A stretch of 64,000 nucleotides of DNA from Petaurus breviceps papuanus (Eukaryota > Chordata > Mammalia > Diprotodontia > Petauridae): the NCBI GenBank assembly GCA_028583685.1, contig JAMXIF010001178.1, positions 1,281,697-1,345,696 of the forward strand, given 5' to 3'. Below, in pieces: positions 60,330 to 64,000 of this stretch. Under the pieces are notes generated by a model. The model was not told where the DNA came from. It searched no databases and saw nothing but the letters and a program-made list of their open reading frames with translations. The position numbers were made by a program, and so were the translations under genes. How positions within the stretch are numbered: position 1 is the stretch's first letter; each line of letters starts with the position of its first letter.

Positions 60330-60600
60330 GTAGGGGAAAGAGTAGTATAGTTGAAGGAGCAACAGCTTTGGATTCAGAACATCTAGGCTTGCTTCCCAAC
60401 TCTCAAACATACTAGCTGTGTGATCCTAGGCAAATGACTTCTCTCTGTGACTTAGTTTTGTTATTTGGGAGATGGGAGATAACCATCCTTGCACAGAGAT
60501 CGCAGAGCTATTGGGATGAAAGCACTTTATGAACCTGAAGGTCCTCTGTTAATGTAGATCATAATTATCGTACATTAGAGATCTGTGATGTTATTGGTAT
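60330..60600 (+). repeat. MIR, sense
   Basis: GAGTAGTATAGTTGAAGGAGCAACAGCTTTGGATTCAGAACATCTAGG, AGCTGTGTGATCCTAGGCAAATGACTTCTC and AGAGCTATTGGGATGAAAGCACTTTATGAACC. Confidence 0.88.
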
Positions 60601-60769
60601 GAGAATGCATGGAAGCATCAATGCAGATTGCAGCACACTGAGATTAAATGACTTGTTCATTCCTACCCAACAAGCATTAAGACCATATTTGGACCTTGGT
60701 CTTCCTCACCTATTGGAAATTTAGCGCTCTAACTCTGTTCTGCAATGTGCTATTTCATTATTATAAGTG

Positions 60770-60960
60770 GCAACAAGGTGGTGTAATGAAGAGACTGTGG
60801 ATTTTGAGTCTGGAAGACTGGAATTGTAATCCTGCTTCAACAAGTAGTTGTGTGACTCTGGACAAGTCACTTAAGTTTTTTCAGTATAAGTTGCCTTATC
60901 TATAAAATGGGGATAATAATGGTACCTAACAAAAAGGTTAAGAAGTATTGTTTTATTATT
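60770..60960 (+). repeat. MIR-like SINE, sense, ending in (ATT)n
   Basis: CAAGGTGGTGTAATGAAGAGACTGTGGATTTTGAGTCTGGAAGACTGG, GTGTGACTCTGGACAAGTCACTTAAG and CTTATCTATAAAATGGGGATAATAATGGTACC, then an ATT run to 60973. Confidence 0.88.
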
Positions 60961-60984
60961 ATTATTATTATTATGTCCAAAGTG

Positions 60985-61099
60985 CTACAAAGTGATGCAT
61001 ATCCTTTGACCCAGCAATGCCACCACTAACTCTGTATCTGAAATAGATTTTTAAAAAGGAGGGGCACAGGACCCGTATATACAAAAAGATTTATAGCAG

Positions 61100-61141
<42 letters not shown>

Positions 61142-61715
61142 TGGCAAAGAATTGGAAATTGAGGTAATGCACATCAATTGGTGAATGGCTGGACAAGTTG
61201 TGGTATATAATTGTGATGAATACTATTGTGTTATAAGAAATGATGAGCAGGCTGAGTTCAGAAAAAGCTGGAAAGACTTATACGAACTGATGCTGAATGA
61301 GGTGAGCAGGACCAGGAGAACACTGTATACAGTAACAGTAATATTATACCATGATCAACTGTGAATGACTTAGCTATTCTTAGCAATACAATGATTAAAG
61401 AAAAGCCCAAAGGACTCATGATGAAAAATGCTATTCATACCCAGAGAAAGAATTGATAGAGTCTGAATGCAGATAAAAGAATACTATTTTTAATTTTATT
61501 TTTTTCATATTTTTGGGGGGTCGGGTTGTTTCTTCTTTCAAAACATGACTAATATGGAAATATTTTTACACAATTTCACACACATAACTTCAAATTACTT
61601 ACTGTCTTAGAGAAGGGTGAGATAAGGAAAGGATGGAGAAAATTTGGAATCCAAACTGTAAAAAAAATGAATGTTAAAATTGTCTTTACATGTAATTGGG
61701 AAAAATAAAATATTA
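60985..61715 (+). repeat. L1 3' end, sense, carrying a (GT)n microsatellite
   Basis: CATATCCTTTGACCCAGCAATGCCACCACTAAC, TTTATAGCAGTTTTG, the GT run (61093-61139), GTGGCAAAGAATTGGAAATTGAGG, GATGCTGAATGAGGTGAGCAGGACCAGGAG, then the 3'UTR to TGTCTTTACATGTAATTGGGAAAAATAAAATATT. It is 5'-truncated, with the 3' end present; the reverse of this tail is at 6500. Confidence 0.93.
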
Positions 61716-62640
61716 TCTAAAAGAACTATTATTGTTATTAATTATAACATAATGGTAAAGTAAATGATTGGGACTCAATCTCCTAGATTCTTGCATTCAT
61801 TGTTTCTGTGGCCAGGGCTAGATCACCTAATTTTCCTTGTGTGCAAAACAGAATTTACTCTCTTGATTCTATTGATTTGGAGCTCATTATCATTTTGGAG
61901 TGAGTTAGGCTGAGGTTGGGCTTTCATAAGTGGACTTTTTTCTTTATAAATCATACACGTTTTAATAGCACTAGTATATTGATGCCAGTTGGTTTTGAGT
62001 ATTTAAGAAGCATATAAATGATGACATAAATTCATGCATTATTTACAAAATTTTGACTGGAAAGGAATGTAGATGCCCTGAGATTTCTACAAGGCCATAC
62101 TTTGATAGATTTGTTTGAGATAACTATGTATGAAACTAAAAAAAATAGAATTTCTTGGAAAAAAATCTCTCACCCAGACTTCATAGACTATCTTCTCATT
62201 TAGGAAGTGGTGACATACCAATGCAAATAGACAGAGGTGGATGTGTAGGACTATTCTACATTTATCTAATACCTTTCTTCTGTATATCTCTGTTTGGAGA
62301 CACAACAATAACAGGTTAAACACTCCTTAGAAAATGATGCTTATTCTGTCTAAATATTTTACTTACAAATTTCAAAGTAGGAACCTAATTAGAGATGCTT
62401 ATTTCTAGCCACACAGAGGGAAAAAAAGGGTCTTGTTGAAGAGCACAATTCTCTTTAATCTTTGGAATTTATGGTGTTTTTGTAACAGATTCATAATGAG
62501 TTTGGTTTTTATATTTTTGAATAAAGTTCAGTAAAATTTCTGAGGACATAAAAATTCCATATGACACCCATTGAAATCAGGTGCTTAAATCCAAACTCTA
62601 AACTGACTTGAGGACTGCTTTGGGATTGCTCTGACTTATC
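61716..62640. other. Unassigned stretch
   Basis: AT-rich, unique-looking DNA with no repeat or gene I can name. The 78-codon reverse frame at 62087-62323 carries no domain. Confidence 0.4.
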
Positions 62641-62649
62641 TATAGAGGT

Positions 62650-62892
62650 GTATTGTTCAGTAGTTTTCAGTTGTGTCTGACTCTTTGTGACCTAGTTTGG
62701 GGTTTTCTTGGCTAAGATTCTAGAGTGGTTTGTCATTTCCTTCTCCAGATCTTTTTTACAGATGAGGAAACTGATTTTTGTCCAGAATCGCACAGTCAGT
62801 AGGCATCTGAGGCCAGATTTGAATTCAGGAAGATGAGTCTTCCTGATCTTAGGCCCAGCACTGTCTCCACTGTGTCACCTTAGCTGCCTCAT
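62650..62892 (-). repeat. Marsupial tRNA-SINE with BovB/RTE-like tail, antisense
   Basis: TTTTCAGTTGTGTCTGACTCTTTGTGACCTAGTTTGGGGTTTTCTTGGC is the reversed RTE-like tail. TTTGTCATTTCCTTCTCCAG, GGCCAGATTTGAATTCAGGAAGATGAGTCTTCC and CACTGTGTCACCTTAGCTGCCTC complete the element including its tRNA-like head. Confidence 0.93.
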
Positions 62893-62969
62893 AGAAGAAG
62901 ACCTTCAGAGGTCACATAATCACAAAACTGCAAAATCTCAAGAGCTGGAAAGGAATTTATGGACCATCT

Positions 62970-63150
62970 AATCCAGGAGTTCCTAAACCAGAGTTCGTGG
63001 ACTTTTTTGTTAAAACATTCTGATAATTATGTTTCAGTACAAATTGGTTTTCTTTGTAATCCTATGTATTTTATTCATAAAAAAAAATATTTTGAGAAAG
63101 AATCTGAAGGCTTTGTCAGACTGCCACAGAGGTCCTGACAAAAATATCCC
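62970..63150 (+). mobile_element. hAT-type MITE, copy 3
   Basis: CAGGAGTTCCTAAACCAGAGTTCGTGGAC, TAATTATGTTTCAGTACAAATTGGTTTTCTTTGTAATCCTATGTATTTTATTCAT and AATCTGAAGGCTTTGTCAGACTGCCACAG are the reverse complement of the family at 55365 and 57172. Confidence 0.75.
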
Positions 63151-63179
63151 TCCAAAAATAAACAAAACGAAACAAAAAA

Positions 63180-63620
63180 AGGGCTGAGTCCTTGACTTAG
63201 TCTAACCCATACCTAAACTGAAATCTTTCCTACAGTATTCCCACAAGTGGTCTTCTAACTATTCCCAATATATCTCAAGTGAAGGAGAATAGCTCTTTCT
63301 CCTTTTGCATAACATTAATTATTCAGAAGATTTTTCTGATATCAGGCCTAAATTTTAATCTTTGTAACTTCTGCTCATTGAGTTTGATTCTTCCTTCTCC
63401 ATCATATTAGGGCAAGTCTATTCCTTTTTTCACATGAGAAATCATTGAATACTTAAAGACAACCATTGGATCTTTTAGGGTTTCTGTTCTCTGAACTAAA
63501 CATTCATAGCACTTTCAATTAGTCTTCATATAGCATAAGCTCAAGGCCCTTCACTAGCCTCTAGACACCCTCCAGCTTGTTGTCAACAACAACAACAATG
63601 TCCTTTTCTGAGGACCATCC
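63180..63620 (-). repeat. L3/CR1-type LINE, antisense
   Basis: GATATCAGGCCTAAATTTTAATCTTTGTAACTTCTGCTCATTG, GATCTTTTAGGGTTTCTGTTCTCTGAACTAAAC and CCTCTAGACACCCTCCAGCTTG follow the reversed L3 3' region. Confidence 0.8.
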
Positions 63621-64000
63621 CGGCTAAGTCTGAAAAAGCTTTTCATTGAAGATTGGCCTCCATGTAATGAATTTCTTTTTTTTTGGCTGTGGGGGCAGCA
63701 ACAGAAACTCATCAAGGCTATTTATTAAGTTTTAGTCTTAGTTGGTGGAAAGAGAACCTGTCAGTTTCTTCAGGGGCTCTTGAAATTATTGAAGTAGTCA
63801 AGTAAGATACTGTTTCATCATCTTATTAAAAATGTTACATTCTATTGCCTTTCAAAGTATTTTAAGTCATCTCATTTTTTTTAAAGTGTGAAACTTTAGC
63901 TCCAGAGGGGAGAAATTTCCTCTGAGAGGGTAAATTATTTTTTCGAGGTCAAATAACAAGTTATTGGCATAATCAGGATAAGAATCCAGGTCTGTCAATT
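63621..64000. other. Unassigned right edge
   Basis: The last 130 bases (GAGGGGAGAAATTTCC ... TTTTTTCGAGGTCAAATAACAAG ... AGAATCCAGGTCTGTCAATT) resemble a decayed antisense MIR cut by the window edge. Confidence 0.4.

Overview
This is repeat-rich mammalian nuclear DNA. I recognise no host protein-coding exon, rRNA or tRNA gene, so the window is intergenic or deep intronic. The repeats point to a marsupial, probably an Australasian one. They include tRNA-derived SINEs whose antisense copies read from a T-run and a GGAGGGGGGAAGGCAGGGCAATTGGGGTTAAGTG-type block to a CCACCTAGC end, SINEs sharing a BovB/RTE-like tail (AAATGGGGTCA...GACACAA), a marsupial-type L1, an RTE relic, and abundant old CORE-SINE, L2 and L3/CR1 relics. 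The species itself cannot be read from the sequence.

Layout. At 0.95-4.1 kb an old L3/CR1 copy is split by a piece of L1, which is itself split by about 450 unclassified bases. At 4.9-5.15 kb there is a unique, AT-rich, possibly conserved block. At 6-15 kb lie SINEs, L2, a BovB-like RTE relic, a long old unnamed repeat and a palindromic hAT-type MITE. At 15.5-28.2 kb lies a nearly full-length L1 on the minus strand: 5'UTR, ORF1, ORF2 endonuclease, RT and C-terminus are all recognisable. It is opened by a SINE, and that SINE by a 6.2-kb endogenous retrovirus. From 28 to 64 kb there is a mosaic of old repeats, simple repeats, one minisatellite block present twice (41.2 and 44.6 kb), and several unique AT-rich blocks that may be conserved regulatory DNA.

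The centrepiece is the provirus at 18322-24541. It belongs to class III (ERV-L-like) endogenous retroviruses: Gag type, Pol order and a dUTPase downstream of integrase, with no recognisable env. Its primer-binding site matches tRNA-Ser(GCU). It is flanked by 5-bp GTGGC target duplications, and its two terminal repeats agree at all but about one of roughly 100 shared bases, so it is young. Gag and pro-pol are long and open, but the element as a whole is not intact (terminal repeats of 104 and 646 bases; about two breaks in all). The 3' LTR carries an 83-base tandem repeat with several GAAANNGAAA motifs, the interferon-response (IRF) type.

The strongest observations are the exactly readable triple nest (L1, then SINE, then ERV), the tRNA-Ser primer site, the ISRE-like LTR, the domain-like tail behind the dUTPase, the duplicated minisatellite, and the unique AT-rich blocks. 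All family names rest on pattern recognition from memory; no database was searched.
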